Positions 50,583-61,208 of a stretch of DNA of 64,000 nt are shown here, in pieces. The stretch is from NCBI RefSeq assembly GCF_001056295.1, contig NZ_JVMD01000007.1, positions 160,103 to 224,102 on the forward strand, written 5' to 3'. Source of the DNA: Corynebacterium halotolerans (GTDB lineage Bacteria > Actinomycetota > Actinomycetes > Mycobacteriales > Mycobacteriaceae). The translations under genes and the position numbers were made by a program. The number at the start of each line of letters is the position of its first letter. Within the stretch, counting starts at the first letter, position 1. The notes beneath the pieces were generated by a model, which saw only the letters and a list, made by a program, of their open reading frames with translations, did not search any database and had not been told where the DNA came from.

Positions 50583-51929
50583 CTACTGGTCCCGCTGGCC
50601 GGGGTTGCCGAGGTCGCCGGGGTTGCCGGGGTTGCCGGGCTGCCCGTAACCCTGCTGCCCGTACCCCTGCTGCCCGTACCCCTGCTGGCCGTAGTCGGGA
50701 CGGCCGTACTGCGGGGCCGCGGGGGACTGCTGCCCGTACGGCGAACCGCCGGTCGGCTGCGGCTGGTACGGCTCGCCGTACTGGGGAGACTGCGGGCCCT
50801 GGGGAGACTGCGGGCTCTGGGGAGACTGGGGGGCCTGCGGGAACGGCTGCCCGTACTGCGGCGCGCCGTACGGGGTGCCCTGCTGGGGCTTCGGCTGCGC
50901 GGGCGGAGCCACGTACGTGCCGGTCAGCCAGGCCCGGGTGTCCGGGAGGAAAGCCAGGATCGACGCGGCCGTCCAGGCGATGAAGAGCAGGCCCGACGCG
51001 ACGAACCACATGAAGCTGCCGAATTCCGCGATCAGGCCGGTGGCGATGTTGAAGAGGAACGCGAGCGCCATCGTGGGCGGCACCGCGGAAACGGGGACGA
51101 CGGAAACGGGGTCCTTGCCCTTGAGCAGCTTCGGGATGAGGAACGCCGCGACGAGGGCCGACAGGATGTGCAGGTAGGAGCCGCCGGGCACGTTGAGCGA
51201 GTCCGCCAGCCAGGCGATCAGGGTGAGGACCTCGAACAGGATCGAGGCGATGCCGATGCCCGCCAGCCCGAACATCAGGATCTTGGCGGTGCCGGGCACG
51301 GCGGAGGCGAGCCGCTTCAGGCTCCCCTCGGGGGCGGCCGCCGCCCGCTGGTACTGCTGCGGCGGCTGCGGGGCCGCCGGTGCGGACGCCGGGAACGGGG
51401 TTTCCGGGTCGGTGGCGGTCTTGTCGTCTTCGTCGGCGGACGCGGGAGTGGCCGGCCCGGCGAGCGGGGCGAAGGGAACGTCGGAGCCCGGGGCGGAACC
51501 CGGTCCGGTGTCCGCGCCGGGGCGGTCCTCGTCCGCGTCCTTCCGCTCCGGCCGGGAGGCGGGGATCACGGTGGTCGCCTGCTCGTCATGGGAGCCGCGG
51601 TCCCGCGCGGAGACGGCGGTGGCGCCGGCGGACGGCGCCGCCTGCTCGCGCTCGTCGGGGAAGGTGCCCGTGGAGGCCAGGGCGCGGAGCTCCGGGATGC
51701 CCATCCGCGGGGCGGAATCGTCGGCGAGGCGGGCGTCGTACTTCGAGCGGACGCGATCGTCGCCGAGCACGGACAGGGCGACGGAGTTTTCCTGCACCCG
51801 CGCGTCGTGGGCGGGGACGCCGTCGCGCTTGAGCCCCTCGAGGGTCTCCAGGATCTTCGCCTGGATGTCGGATGTGGAGGAATCCTTGTCGAGTCCGAGG
51901 CTCTCGTAGAAGTCGTAGTGCGCGTTCAC
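50583..51929 (-). CDS. Membrane protein with degenerate J-like N-terminus and PQG-rich tail
   Basis: A 448-aa protein from GTG 51929 (AAAGGA upstream). Residues 3-68 look like a J domain (HYDFYESLGLDKDSSTSDIQ ... VLGDDRVRSKYDARL) but have PAHDARV where HPD should be, so Hsp70 stimulation is unlikely. An Ala/Asp/Pro linker follows, then four helices at about 216-242, 252-270, 283-300 and 305-327. The tail (340-448) is Pro/Gln/Gly/Tyr-rich with repeated GYGQQ and PQS units. It diverges from the MFS gene. Function unknown. Confidence 0.7.
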   Translation of the reverse strand: MNAHYDFYESLGLDKDSSTSDIQAKILETLEGLKRDGVPAHDARVQENSVALSVLGDDRVRSKYDARLADDSAPRMGIPELRALASTGTFPDEREQAAPSAGATAVSARDRGSHDEQATTVIPASRPERKDADEDRPGADTGPGSAPGSDVPFAPLAGPATPASADEDDKTATDPETPFPASAPAAPQPPQQYQRAAAAPEGSLKRLASAVPGTAKILMFGLAGIGIASILFEVLTLIAWLADSLNVPGGSYLHILSALVAAFLIPKLLKGKDPVSVVPVSAVPPTMALAFLFNIATGLIAEFGSFMWFVASGLLFIAWTAASILAFLPDTRAWLTGTYVAPPAQPKPQQGTPYGAPQYGQPFPQAPQSPQSPQSPQGPQSPQYGEPYQPQPTGGSPYGQQSPAAPQYGRPDYGQQGYGQQGYGQQGYGQPGNPGNPGDLGNPGQRDQ

Positions 51930-52138
51930 GCGGTTCCTTTCGAAGGTCGACCGTTGGTTGGCGGGGCGGCGGTGCCCCGCGCCCGATGCACGATTGTTCA
52001 CGATATCCAACGCGGCGCACATCCGCTATGATGTCCGGTTTCCTCCGGGCGACCGCACGACCAGCGGGTTCAGTGCCCGGACCTGCGCTTCGACCGAATC
52101 GATCAAGCGATTTCACCCACGTTCAACCGGGAGGTTCC

Positions 52139-53419
52139 TTGCCAAAGACCGCTCACGCACAGTCATTCTCGTCACACCGGCGCCCCGTGCCGCGCCAGGA
52201 TGACGTGTCCGACGCCCGACGCAATTGGGTCGTCGCCGCGTTGTCCGTGGGCGCATTCGGCATCGGCGTCACCGAGTTCGTCGCCATGGGCCTGCTGCCC
52301 TACATCGCCGCCGACTTCGGCCGCACCGAAGCCGAATCCGGCGCGGTGATCTCGATGTACGCCCTCGGCGTCGTCGTCGGCGCCCCGCTGATCACGGTGC
52401 TCACCGGGTCGGTCCCGCGCCGGCGCATGCTTCTTCTGCTCATGGCCGCCTTCACCGTCGGCAACGCCGCCACCGTCTGGGCGGGGTCGCTCGGCTCCTT
52501 CGGCGCCGTGATGGCGTCCCGCTTCATCGCCGGCATCCCGCATGGCGCGTACTTCTCCGTCGCCGCGCTCGTCGCCGCCTCGCTGGCCGCGCCGGGCAAG
52601 CGCGGCCGCGCCGTCGCGCTGTCGGGGATGGGCCTGTCGGTGGCCACCGTCGCCGGCGTGCCCGCCGCCCAGGCCCTGGGCCAGCATTTCGGCTGGCGCT
52701 CGGCGTTCGTGCTCGTCGCCGCCATCGGCGTCGCCGCTCTCGCCGCGCTGTGGTTCGCGGTGCCGCACATGACGCGGATGCCCGCCACGCGCCCGCTGGA
52801 GGAGCTCGGCGCCCTGGCGACGCCGCAGGTGTGGTTCACCGTCGCCATCGGCACCGTCGGCTTCGGCGGCATGTTCTCCGTGTACACGTACATCACGTGG
52901 ACCATGACGGAGGTCGGCGGCCTGCCCGAGAAGATGATGTGGCTGGTGCTCATGGCCTACGGCGTCGGCATGGTCGTGGGCACGTACCTCGGCGGCTGGG
53001 TCAGCGACCGCGTCGGCGACATGGGCCTGCTGTGGACGCTGATCGCCATGGCCGTCGCGCTCGTGGCGTTCTTCTTCACCGCGCCGCTGGGCTGGCCGGC
53101 GGTGATCAACTTCGGCGTCATCGGCATGCTCGGCTCGACGCTGGTGCCCAACCTGCAGACCCGCCTGATGGATGTCGCCGGCCGCGCCCAGACGCTGGCG
53201 GCGGCGCTGAACCAGGCCGCCCTGAACCTGGCCAACGCCGGTGGCGCGGCCATCGGCGGCTCGGTCATCGCGGCCGGTTACGGCTACCGCGCCCCGGCTC
53301 TGGCGGGCGCCGCCATGGCGGTGGCCGCGATGCTCGTGTGGGCCCCCGCCGCCCTGCTGCGCGCCCGGGCGCTGCGCTCCGGTGCCGCCGAGCGCGAGAA
53401 GACCCTGCTCCACGCGTAG
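52139..53419 (+). CDS. MFS transporter (DHA1 family, AraJ/Cmr-like)
   Basis: A 426-aa, probably 12-helix drug or sugar exporter. TTG 52139 is the likely start since GGGAGG lies 4 nt before it. MFS motif A-like segments (GSVPRRRMLLL; GGWVSDRVGDM) and the N-terminal GAFGIGVTEFVAMGLLPYIA are typical of the AraJ/PbuE group. ASRFIAGIPHGAYFS and NLQTRLMDVAGRAQT (family motif positions) support this. Substrate unknown. Transcribed away from the J-like gene through a 209-base divergent region. Confidence 0.85.
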   Translation: MPKTAHAQSFSSHRRPVPRQDDVSDARRNWVVAALSVGAFGIGVTEFVAMGLLPYIAADFGRTEAESGAVISMYALGVVVGAPLITVLTGSVPRRRMLLLLMAAFTVGNAATVWAGSLGSFGAVMASRFIAGIPHGAYFSVAALVAASLAAPGKRGRAVALSGMGLSVATVAGVPAAQALGQHFGWRSAFVLVAAIGVAALAALWFAVPHMTRMPATRPLEELGALATPQVWFTVAIGTVGFGGMFSVYTYITWTMTEVGGLPEKMMWLVLMAYGVGMVVGTYLGGWVSDRVGDMGLLWTLIAMAVALVAFFFTAPLGWPAVINFGVIGMLGSTLVPNLQTRLMDVAGRAQTLAAALNQAALNLANAGGAAIGGSVIAAGYGYRAPALAGAAMAVAAMLVWAPAALLRARALRSGAAEREKTLLHA

Positions 53420-53482
53420 GCCCCTGCGCGGGTGCGCGGGCCGTCGTCAAGCGCGCCCGTGCGGGGAAGTAGGCTGCCGGGC

Positions 53483-54439
53483 ATGCCGCTCACCATCGCA
53501 ACCCTCAACGTCAACGGCATCCGCGCCGCCGTGAAGAAGCGCCACGAAGACAACCCGGGCATGCTGCCCTGGCTGGCGGAGACCTCCGCCGACGTGGTCC
53601 TGCTGCAGGAGGTCCGCTCCACGGACGAGCAGGCCCGCAAGGCCCTCGCCCCGGCGCTCGAGGACGGCTGGCACTGGGTCGGCGCGGAAAACGAGCTGGC
53701 CAAGGGCCGCGCTGGGGTGGGCATCCTGTCCCGGGCCCCGCTTGACGACGTCCGCGTGGGCTTCGGTTCCGACGAGTTCGACCGCATGGGCCGCTACGTC
53801 TCCGGCGTGCTGCGCGCGGCCGATTCCGGGATCGCGGAGGACGTGCGCATCGCCAGCCTCTACCTGCCGTCGGGTTCGGCGAAGACCGAGAAGCAGGACG
53901 AGAAGTACCGTTTCCTCGACGCGTTCTCCGGCCACCTCGCCGAGCTGGGCGCGGCCGGCCGGGAGGGCGCGCACGCCGTCATCGGCGGCGACTGGAACAT
54001 CTGCCACCGCGAGCAGGACCTGAAGAACTGGCGCACCAACCGCACCAAGTCGGGCTTCCTGCCGCAGGAGCGGGCGTGGATGGACTCCGTATTCGGCACC
54101 TTCCCGGACGACGCCCCGCAGGACACGCGCCTGAACGCCTCCGCCCGCGAGCTCGACGCCGGCGCGTTCACCGACGGTTCCGCCTGGACCCCGCCGGAGG
54201 TCAACGCCGACCCCGACTGGTTCGACGTCACCCGCTGGCTGCACCCGGACGCCGACGGCCCGTGGTCGTGGTGGACGTACCGCGGCCAGGCGTTCGACAC
54301 CGACGCCGGGTGGCGCATCGACTACCAGGCCGTGACGAAGCCGATGCTGGAGCGCGCGCAGTCGTCGATCGTGGACAAGCCGTCGGCCTACGACCGCCGC
54401 TGGACCGACCACGCGCCGGTCATCGTCGAGTACCGGTAG
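53483..54439 (+). CDS. xth: Exodeoxyribonuclease III
   Basis: A 318-aa EEP-fold AP endonuclease/exonuclease for base-excision repair. The metal glutamate is in VVLLQEVR (near residue 38), the Asp-Asn pair in GGDWNICH (near 172) and the catalytic Asp-His in WTDHAPVIVEY at the C-terminus. ATG 53483 gives LTIATLNVNGIRAAVKK, the family start. Its 3' end overlaps the convergent amidase gene by 20 bases. Confidence 0.93.
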   Translation: MPLTIATLNVNGIRAAVKKRHEDNPGMLPWLAETSADVVLLQEVRSTDEQARKALAPALEDGWHWVGAENELAKGRAGVGILSRAPLDDVRVGFGSDEFDRMGRYVSGVLRAADSGIAEDVRIASLYLPSGSAKTEKQDEKYRFLDAFSGHLAELGAAGREGAHAVIGGDWNICHREQDLKNWRTNRTKSGFLPQERAWMDSVFGTFPDDAPQDTRLNASARELDAGAFTDGSAWTPPEVNADPDWFDVTRWLHPDADGPWSWWTYRGQAFDTDAGWRIDYQAVTKPMLERAQSSIVDKPSAYDRRWTDHAPVIVEYR

Positions 54440-55316
54440 CGCCGAGCGCCCGGGCGATGCCGTCGACGACGGCGTCGGCCAACCGCGCCCGGCCGTCTTC
54501 CGAGCGCAGCACGGCGATGTCGGCGGAGTCGCGCATGTTGCCGAACTCCACCAGGGCCTTGGGCTTGGTGGAGAGATTCAGGCCGGTCAGGTCCGTGCGC
54601 AGGTGGATGCCGTCCTCGCCGAGGTAGTTCGACGTGGCGAATCCCGCGTCGACGAGCGCGTCGCGCAGGTCCGCCGCCAGCGCCGCCGAACCGTCGGCGT
54701 CGTTTCCGGGCAGCGGGTCGGCGACCGCGATGACGTGGAATCCCCGGTTGCCCTCCGCCGAACCGTCGGCGTGGAGGCTGACCACCAGGTCGGCCGCGGA
54801 TTCGTTTTCCTTGCGGGCGCGTTCGTCGATGCAGTCGGCGGTGCCGTCGTCGTCGGCGCGGGTGAGCAGCACCGTCGCGCCCCGCGCCTCGAGCCGTTCG
54901 CGGATCGCGCCGGACATCAGCCAATTGAAGGTGTGCTCCGGCCATCCGTCCCGGGCGGCCGTCCCCGGCACCTGGCAGGGCTTCGAACCGCCGCGGCCAT
55001 CGGTGACCTGCGGATTCCCTTCGGGCATCACCGCGGCGTGCCCCGGGTCGAGGTGGATGGTCGCCCCGGCCAGAGTCGCCTCGCCGGGTTCCGGGCCCGG
55101 GTCGGAGGGCGACGGGCGGGCGGTGGCCGTCCGCGTGCTTTGCGACGCCGGGGCCGCTACCTCGGCGGCCTTCCCGCGGTTTTCGGTGCCCGCGCCGGTG
55201 GCTTCCCGGTCGATGGTCCCGCCGTCGATGGTGCAGCCGGCCGCGAGCAGCGCGCACGCCGCCGCAAGCAGCAACGGTGCGGTGCGGGCGCGGGGGAGGG
55301 CCATGCCGCCGATCAT
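54420..55316 (-). CDS. N-acetylmuramoyl-L-alanine amidase lipoprotein
   Basis: A 298-aa exported Amidase_3 (zinc) enzyme that cuts the peptide from muramic acid in the cell wall. The lipobox ALLAAGC (about residues 22-28) predicts a membrane-anchored lipoprotein. Zinc and catalytic residues are present: HLDPGH near residue 90, SLHADG, and the C-terminal Glu in KALVEFGN. Two cysteines in the core (KPCQVPG, DCIDERAR) could form a disulfide. ATG 55316 overlaps the upstream gene's stop (ATGA), so the two are coupled. Confidence 0.88.
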   Translation of the reverse strand: MIGGMALPRARTAPLLLAAACALLAAGCTIDGGTIDREATGAGTENRGKAAEVAAPASQSTRTATARPSPSDPGPEPGEATLAGATIHLDPGHAAVMPEGNPQVTDGRGGSKPCQVPGTAARDGWPEHTFNWLMSGAIRERLEARGATVLLTRADDDGTADCIDERARKENESAADLVVSLHADGSAEGNRGFHVIAVADPLPGNDADGSAALAADLRDALVDAGFATSNYLGEDGIHLRTDLTGLNLSTKPKALVEFGNMRDSADIAVLRSEDGRARLADAVVDGIARALGATGTRR

Positions 55317-58096
55317 ATGGCCTGGCGCAGCATCGACGCGATGCCGTCGGCGATGCCGCGGGCGTAGCGGGCCCGCCACTCGCGGGTCTCCAGCCCCTTG
55401 ACGTCGGGCTCGCGGTCGAAGTTCCCGGCGGAGACGATGATCTCCGGCGACCCCAGCGGCGGCGGCGTGCGGAACGCCGGCGCCAGGCCATCGACGACGT
55501 AGCCCGGTCGCCCCTCTTCGTCGTACTCGTTGTCGGGGAAGAAGCCCTGGAGGATGAGCGCGTCGCGCACGCCGGCGGCGAGGTTGGCCGTGCGCTCGGA
55601 TTCGGCGCCGGAGGCGCCCGGGTAGAGCCCGGTGACGCGGATGCCGGAGGCGCCCGGCCCATCGGCGTCCACGCCGACGTCGACCACGGCGTCGAAGGTC
55701 CCGGCCAGCGGGAAGGCGTCCCCGGCATCGGCGTCGTCGCCGGTGAGCATGCCGCCGGAGAGCCGGGCGTCGGACAGCTCGACGACGGTCGCCCCGCGGC
55801 GGCGCAGCTCCGCCGCCGTGGCTTCGGCCAGCGCGGCGGTCAGGTCCCGCGTCTTCCGGTCGTCGGCGAGGCGGTGCTCCTCGCGGAGGTCGGCATCGAC
55901 GCCCGAGGTGCCCCGGCGCAGGCCGATCACCTTGCCCGTCAGCGGCGAGACCTCCTCCGACGGCGGGATGATCGGCTGGCGCCACGGCGTCCGCGCCGTA
56001 TCCGGCCGGCCCGGCGGTCGCGGCGAATCGGAGGCCACGGACCGCAGCTCATCGGGCGAGAGCATCGCGTTGACCGCGAAGATCGTCGTCGGCCCGTCCT
56101 GGTACACCGGCGTCAGGCCCCGCGCCCACCACGCCCACGAACGGCTCGCCAGCGCCGGCCCGCCCGCCGAACCGGCCGAGGGCGGGGACACGAACACGTA
56201 CCGGATGCCCAGCTTGCGCAGGGCGACGTCGACGTCGTTGGGGCCGTTCGGGTCGCCGCCCGCCATGTCCAGGTTGTTCAGCGCCTCGGCGGTCAGCTCC
56301 GAATCCGGGTCGGGCCAGTGGAAGTGGGTGAACAGCGCCGGCAGGCCGTGCAGGGCGTACATCCAGCCGGAGCCCTCCGACGGGTTCACCAGCACGTGGC
56401 CCTCGCGGGCGTGGGGCTGCCGCGCGAGCCACTCCATCGCCCGCTTGTCGGCGTCGGACACGAACATGGTGCCGCGGGCGGCGGTGATGCTCCGCCGCGC
56501 GTCGTCGCCCGTGGCCCACGACACCGGGACCAGAGCCACCGACGACACCGCCGCGGCGAGCACCGCCGCGGTCGCCCGGCGCCGACGCGTCCGCCGGGCC
56601 GCCGTCGCGGCCGCTTCATCGGGGAGGCCGGGTTCCTCGCCCGGCGGGACGTCGTCACGCGTCCTTTCCGGGCCCCCGGAACGCCGGCGGCGGGCCGCCG
56701 ACCAGGCCCGGAACGCGAGGTCGGCCAACCAGGCCACCGCCACGCCGATGCACACCAGGCGGAGGATGCCCATCGGCGCCTGGATGCGGTACGCCATGTC
56801 GTAGAAGAACGTCCCCAGGGAGCGCAGCCAGCCGCCGACGGGATCCGCCCACCGCACCTGCGCGCTGTCGGAGACCACGCCCAGCACGAGCAGCCCGAAC
56901 ACCGGCCACGGCGTCCACGGGCGGCGGCGCACCAGCAGGACCACCGCACCCAGCAGCGTCAGCACGACCGCCGGCGGGTACCAGCCGATCCTCTGCGTGT
57001 GGTTCGACTGGCCCGTGATCGTCCACCAGACCGACTGGGCCCGGTCGATGCCCACCTGGCCGGTGTACCCGGCCACCTCCTCGCCATTGCCGGACGCGGC
57101 GGCGAGGATCGGCCACAGCATGCCGGCGACGATCGCGCCGGTGATCAGCAGGCGCAGCAGGGCGCCGGGGCGCGGGCGCGTCAGCCACCACAGCAACGTG
57201 AAGATCGCCAGCGCCACCGCGGCGGCCGGGTGCGTCAGGAAGACGCCGGCCAGCGCCGGGATCACCGCCACCGTGCGGCCGGTGATCAGCAGCGCCAGCG
57301 TCGCCGGGATGGCGGCGACGGCGAGCAGGTAGGGCAGCGACGCGGTGATCATCAGCGAGCCGGTGATCTCCGGCAGCGCGATGGAGGCCACCGCCGCAGC
57401 CGGCGCGGCCACGACCGCCCACCGGGGCCCGGCGACGGCCCACGCCAGGAACGCGGCGCCCGCCGGCAGCAGCACCATCGGGGCCACCGCGCCGAAGACG
57501 TTGCCCTGCAGCACCGGATCGCCCGGCACCAGCGAACCCAGCGCATGCCAGGCGGCGGGGTAGAACAGGTCGGCGGCGGTCTCGCGGTTCATCAGCTCGC
57601 CCGCCCGCGTCGGCGAGGCGATGCCCTCCTCCGCGATCCACCGCAGGAAGTTGTTGTGCCAGTGCATGTCCCACGCCTCGCGGAGGTTGGAGCCCCCGCC
57701 CGGCAGATCCCGCAACGGCAGCAGATACCGCACCGACGTGATCACGGATGCCGCCGCGGACACCGCGGCCGCCGCCCATTCCGCCGCGGTCGGCAGCAGC
57801 GGGGAAGAGGCATGGTGAACGCCGGACCTGCGCTTCCACGCCTGCGGATCCGCCCGGGGGATGAACCGCCGCACCAGGTACGCGACGGCCGTCGTGCCGG
57901 CCCAGGCCGCGGCCAACACGGGCCAGTCCCATGCGATGTCCAGTTCGCCGGCCGCCCATGCGGCGTATCCCGCGATGCCCAGGATGATCGGGCCGGCGGC
58001 GGCGAAGGCGGGCATGGGACGCAGCCCGGCGGCGAGTCCGGTGACCGCGCCGGGCAGGAGCAGCAGCAGAAACGTCATCGCGGCTGCAGCGAGCAT
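55313..58096 (-). CDS. Polytopic membrane protein (DUF6541-like) fused to a catalytically dead amidase domain
   Basis: A 927-aa protein. About residues 1-470 form many transmembrane helices in a GT-C-like layout (TFLLLLLPGAVTGLAAGLRP at the start; LLRLLITGAIVAGMLWPIL later), resembling actinobacterial DUF6541 proteins. A soluble stretch follows, with FVSDADKRAMEWLARQPH. Residues 716-927 align with the neighbouring amidase, but its zinc and catalytic residues are replaced: HLDPGH by GLRRGT, SLHADG by VDADG, VEFGN by VSAGN. It may bind wall or lipid-linked sugars rather than cut. ATG 58096 is the assumed start. Confidence 0.75.
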   Translation of the reverse strand: MLAAAAMTFLLLLLPGAVTGLAAGLRPMPAFAAAGPIILGIAGYAAWAAGELDIAWDWPVLAAAWAGTTAVAYLVRRFIPRADPQAWKRRSGVHHASSPLLPTAAEWAAAAVSAAASVITSVRYLLPLRDLPGGGSNLREAWDMHWHNNFLRWIAEEGIASPTRAGELMNRETAADLFYPAAWHALGSLVPGDPVLQGNVFGAVAPMVLLPAGAAFLAWAVAGPRWAVVAAPAAAVASIALPEITGSLMITASLPYLLAVAAIPATLALLITGRTVAVIPALAGVFLTHPAAAVALAIFTLLWWLTRPRPGALLRLLITGAIVAGMLWPILAAASGNGEEVAGYTGQVGIDRAQSVWWTITGQSNHTQRIGWYPPAVVLTLLGAVVLLVRRRPWTPWPVFGLLVLGVVSDSAQVRWADPVGGWLRSLGTFFYDMAYRIQAPMGILRLVCIGVAVAWLADLAFRAWSAARRRRSGGPERTRDDVPPGEEPGLPDEAAATAARRTRRRRATAAVLAAAVSSVALVPVSWATGDDARRSITAARGTMFVSDADKRAMEWLARQPHAREGHVLVNPSEGSGWMYALHGLPALFTHFHWPDPDSELTAEALNNLDMAGGDPNGPNDVDVALRKLGIRYVFVSPPSAGSAGGPALASRSWAWWARGLTPVYQDGPTTIFAVNAMLSPDELRSVASDSPRPPGRPDTARTPWRQPIIPPSEEVSPLTGKVIGLRRGTSGVDADLREEHRLADDRKTRDLTAALAEATAAELRRRGATVVELSDARLSGGMLTGDDADAGDAFPLAGTFDAVVDVGVDADGPGASGIRVTGLYPGASGAESERTANLAAGVRDALILQGFFPDNEYDEEGRPGYVVDGLAPAFRTPPPLGSPEIIVSAGNFDREPDVKGLETREWRARYARGIADGIASMLRQAI

Positions 58097-58372
58097 GTGA
58101 GCCTCATTCGTGCGGCGCCGCCCCGGGAGATCCGGTGTTCGGCGCGGAGTGGATGTGGGACCGTCGGATTGACATTCCCACGATAGGCGGAACGACGGCG
58201 AATCCCGTGCACCTGGCCGGAATCGGTCGCATGTCACCTCCGATACGGGGGAGGGTGTCGGTGTCGGCGTAGGATTGTGCGAAACTCTGAATCGCACCTG
58301 ATTCGAAGAGGAGCCCCGGGCGACCGGCGCGGACGCGACCGCGCGGCCCGGGGACGGTGAAAGGGGAGTGTC

Positions 58373-58855
58373 GTGGACGATCGGACGTACGGCCCCTCGG
58401 ACCGGCACATGCGGTACAGCGGGGCCGAGGCCGATCGGGGGCCCGCGCCCTCCCCTGCGCCGGAGCATGGCTCCCGCAGCGGCGCCGGCTCCGATTTCGA
58501 CTTCGACGCGCTGGCACGCAGCCTGGCCGGCGGGGACCATGCCTCGGTGAGCGTGCCGCTCGTCGCCGCCGCCGGCGTGCTCGTCGCGCTGACCGCGCTG
58601 TCCTTCATGTACGGCTGGCCGCTGTGGGCCGGGATCCTGTGCATCGTCGGGCTGGTGGCCCTCATGGTCGCCGCCATGCTCCGCCGCCCGCCCGTGGCGC
58701 CGCTCGAGCTGACGTCGCATGAGCGCGACCGCGTCCGGCGCGTCCTCGACGAGCACGGCGTCCGCGCGGCCGTCGCCCTGGTCCGCGCCCTGTACCCCGG
58801 GGAGTCCAGCGTGGCGGCGACGAAGACCGTCCGCCTGCTGCTCGAGCGCGGCTGA
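58373..58855 (+). CDS. Hypothetical membrane protein
   Basis: A 160-aa protein from GTG 58373 after AAAGGGGAG. Residues 1-60 are disordered and Gly/Ser/Pro-rich; two helices follow (SVPLVAAAGVLVALTALSFM; LWAGILCIVGLVALMVAAML); the C-terminal ~50 residues form a compact helical domain (LTSHERDRVRRVLDEHGVRA, ALVRALYPGESS) somewhat like the ribosomal L7/L12 C-terminal fold. That likeness is only by eye. It precedes trpS by 60 bases. Confidence 0.65.
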   Translation: MDDRTYGPSDRHMRYSGAEADRGPAPSPAPEHGSRSGAGSDFDFDALARSLAGGDHASVSVPLVAAAGVLVALTALSFMYGWPLWAGILCIVGLVALMVAAMLRRPPVAPLELTSHERDRVRRVLDEHGVRAAVALVRALYPGESSVAATKTVRLLLERG

Positions 58856-59992
<1,137 letters not shown>

Positions 59993-60125
59993 CGGCTTCG
60001 TTGCTTTGCGACGCTCGCCGGGTCGTCGCCGGTGCATGCCGGTAAACTGAGGGCGTTACGTTCGCCCGGGTGAATCCGCCGTCGATCGGCCGCTTCCCCC
60101 TCAACGACGAAAGCAGGTTCGAGCG

Positions 60126-61151
60126 GTGGCAACATCGACGCGCCCCAATCCGAAGAAGACCGATCGCTACGGCATCGAGCGAGTCACGGAAGACGATCCC
60201 GGGTTCGTCGACAAGATGCGCATGAAGCACGAGTGGTTCGACCATGTCATGCGCATGCAGGAGCGCTACTCGCAGGAGGGCGGCAACCACTTCGCCGCCG
60301 GCGTCACGTACTTCTCCGTGCTGTCGGTCTTCCCGCTGCTGATGCTCGCGTTCGCCATCATCGGCTTCGTGCTGCGCGGCAACGACGAGCTGATGCGGAC
60401 GATCGAGAACGCCATCACCGAGAACCTCGACGGCCAGATGGGCGAGACGGTGTCGTCGATCATCGACAGCGCGGTCGGCCAGGCCGGCGGCGTGTTCACC
60501 GTCGGTTTCGTCACCGCCCTGTGGTCGGGCCTGAGCTGGATGGGCAACCTGCGCATGGGCGTCACGGCGCTGTGGAAGCGCCCGATCCTCGCCGAGAACT
60601 TCATCCTGGGCAAGCTGCGCGACCTGCTGCGCCTGCTGGGCATGATGCTCATGATTGCCCTCACCTTCGCGGTCACCGCCATCGGTTCCTCCGGGCTGAC
60701 GTCCTCGCTGGTGGAGAAGGTCGGGCTCGACGGCATCCCCGGCATCGGCATCTTCACCGCCGTCGTCGCGATCGTGCTGGGCCTGATCGCCAACTGGATC
60801 CTGTTCTTCTGGATGCTCGCCTCGCTGCCGCGCGGCAAGGTCCCCATGAAGCCCGCCGCCCAGGGCGCGGTCATCGGCGCCATCGGCCTCGAGGTGGTGA
60901 AGCAGCTGGGTTCGCTGTTCTTCTCCAACGCGCTGTCCAACCCGGCCGGCGCCGTCTTCGGCCCGATCATCGGCCTGATGGTCGTGTTCTACCTGATCTG
61001 GCGCATCACCATGTACGCCTCGGCGTGGACCGCTACCACGGAGGAGGCGCTGGCGATGGAGACGCCGGACGCCCCGCCGCCGGCGGTCATCAACATCCGC
61101 CCGGAGGCCGCCCGCGAGCCCCGCAGCCTCGCGCGGCTCATGCGGATGTAG
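60126..61151 (+). CDS. yhjD: YihY/BrkB family inner-membrane protein YhjD
   Basis: A 341-aa membrane protein of the YihY/virulence-factor BrkB family. GTG 60126 follows AGCAGG. The hydrophilic N-terminus (about 50 residues) leads to six helices; the family segment GNHFAAGVTYFSVLSVFPLL is near residue 58, with FVTALWSGLSWMGNLRMG and NPAGAVFGPIIGLMVVFYLIW later. YhjD is linked to LPS export suppressors in E. coli; its role in a Gram-positive envelope is unknown. It follows trpS after 133 bases. Confidence 0.88.
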   Translation: MATSTRPNPKKTDRYGIERVTEDDPGFVDKMRMKHEWFDHVMRMQERYSQEGGNHFAAGVTYFSVLSVFPLLMLAFAIIGFVLRGNDELMRTIENAITENLDGQMGETVSSIIDSAVGQAGGVFTVGFVTALWSGLSWMGNLRMGVTALWKRPILAENFILGKLRDLLRLLGMMLMIALTFAVTAIGSSGLTSSLVEKVGLDGIPGIGIFTAVVAIVLGLIANWILFFWMLASLPRGKVPMKPAAQGAVIGAIGLEVVKQLGSLFFSNALSNPAGAVFGPIIGLMVVFYLIWRITMYASAWTATTEEALAMETPDAPPPAVINIRPEAAREPRSLARLMRM

Positions 61152-61208
61152 CTCGGTCGGTTATGGCCGGGTCGGACTAGGCTCGGTCGGCCCCCGCCAC
61201 CGTCCCGG

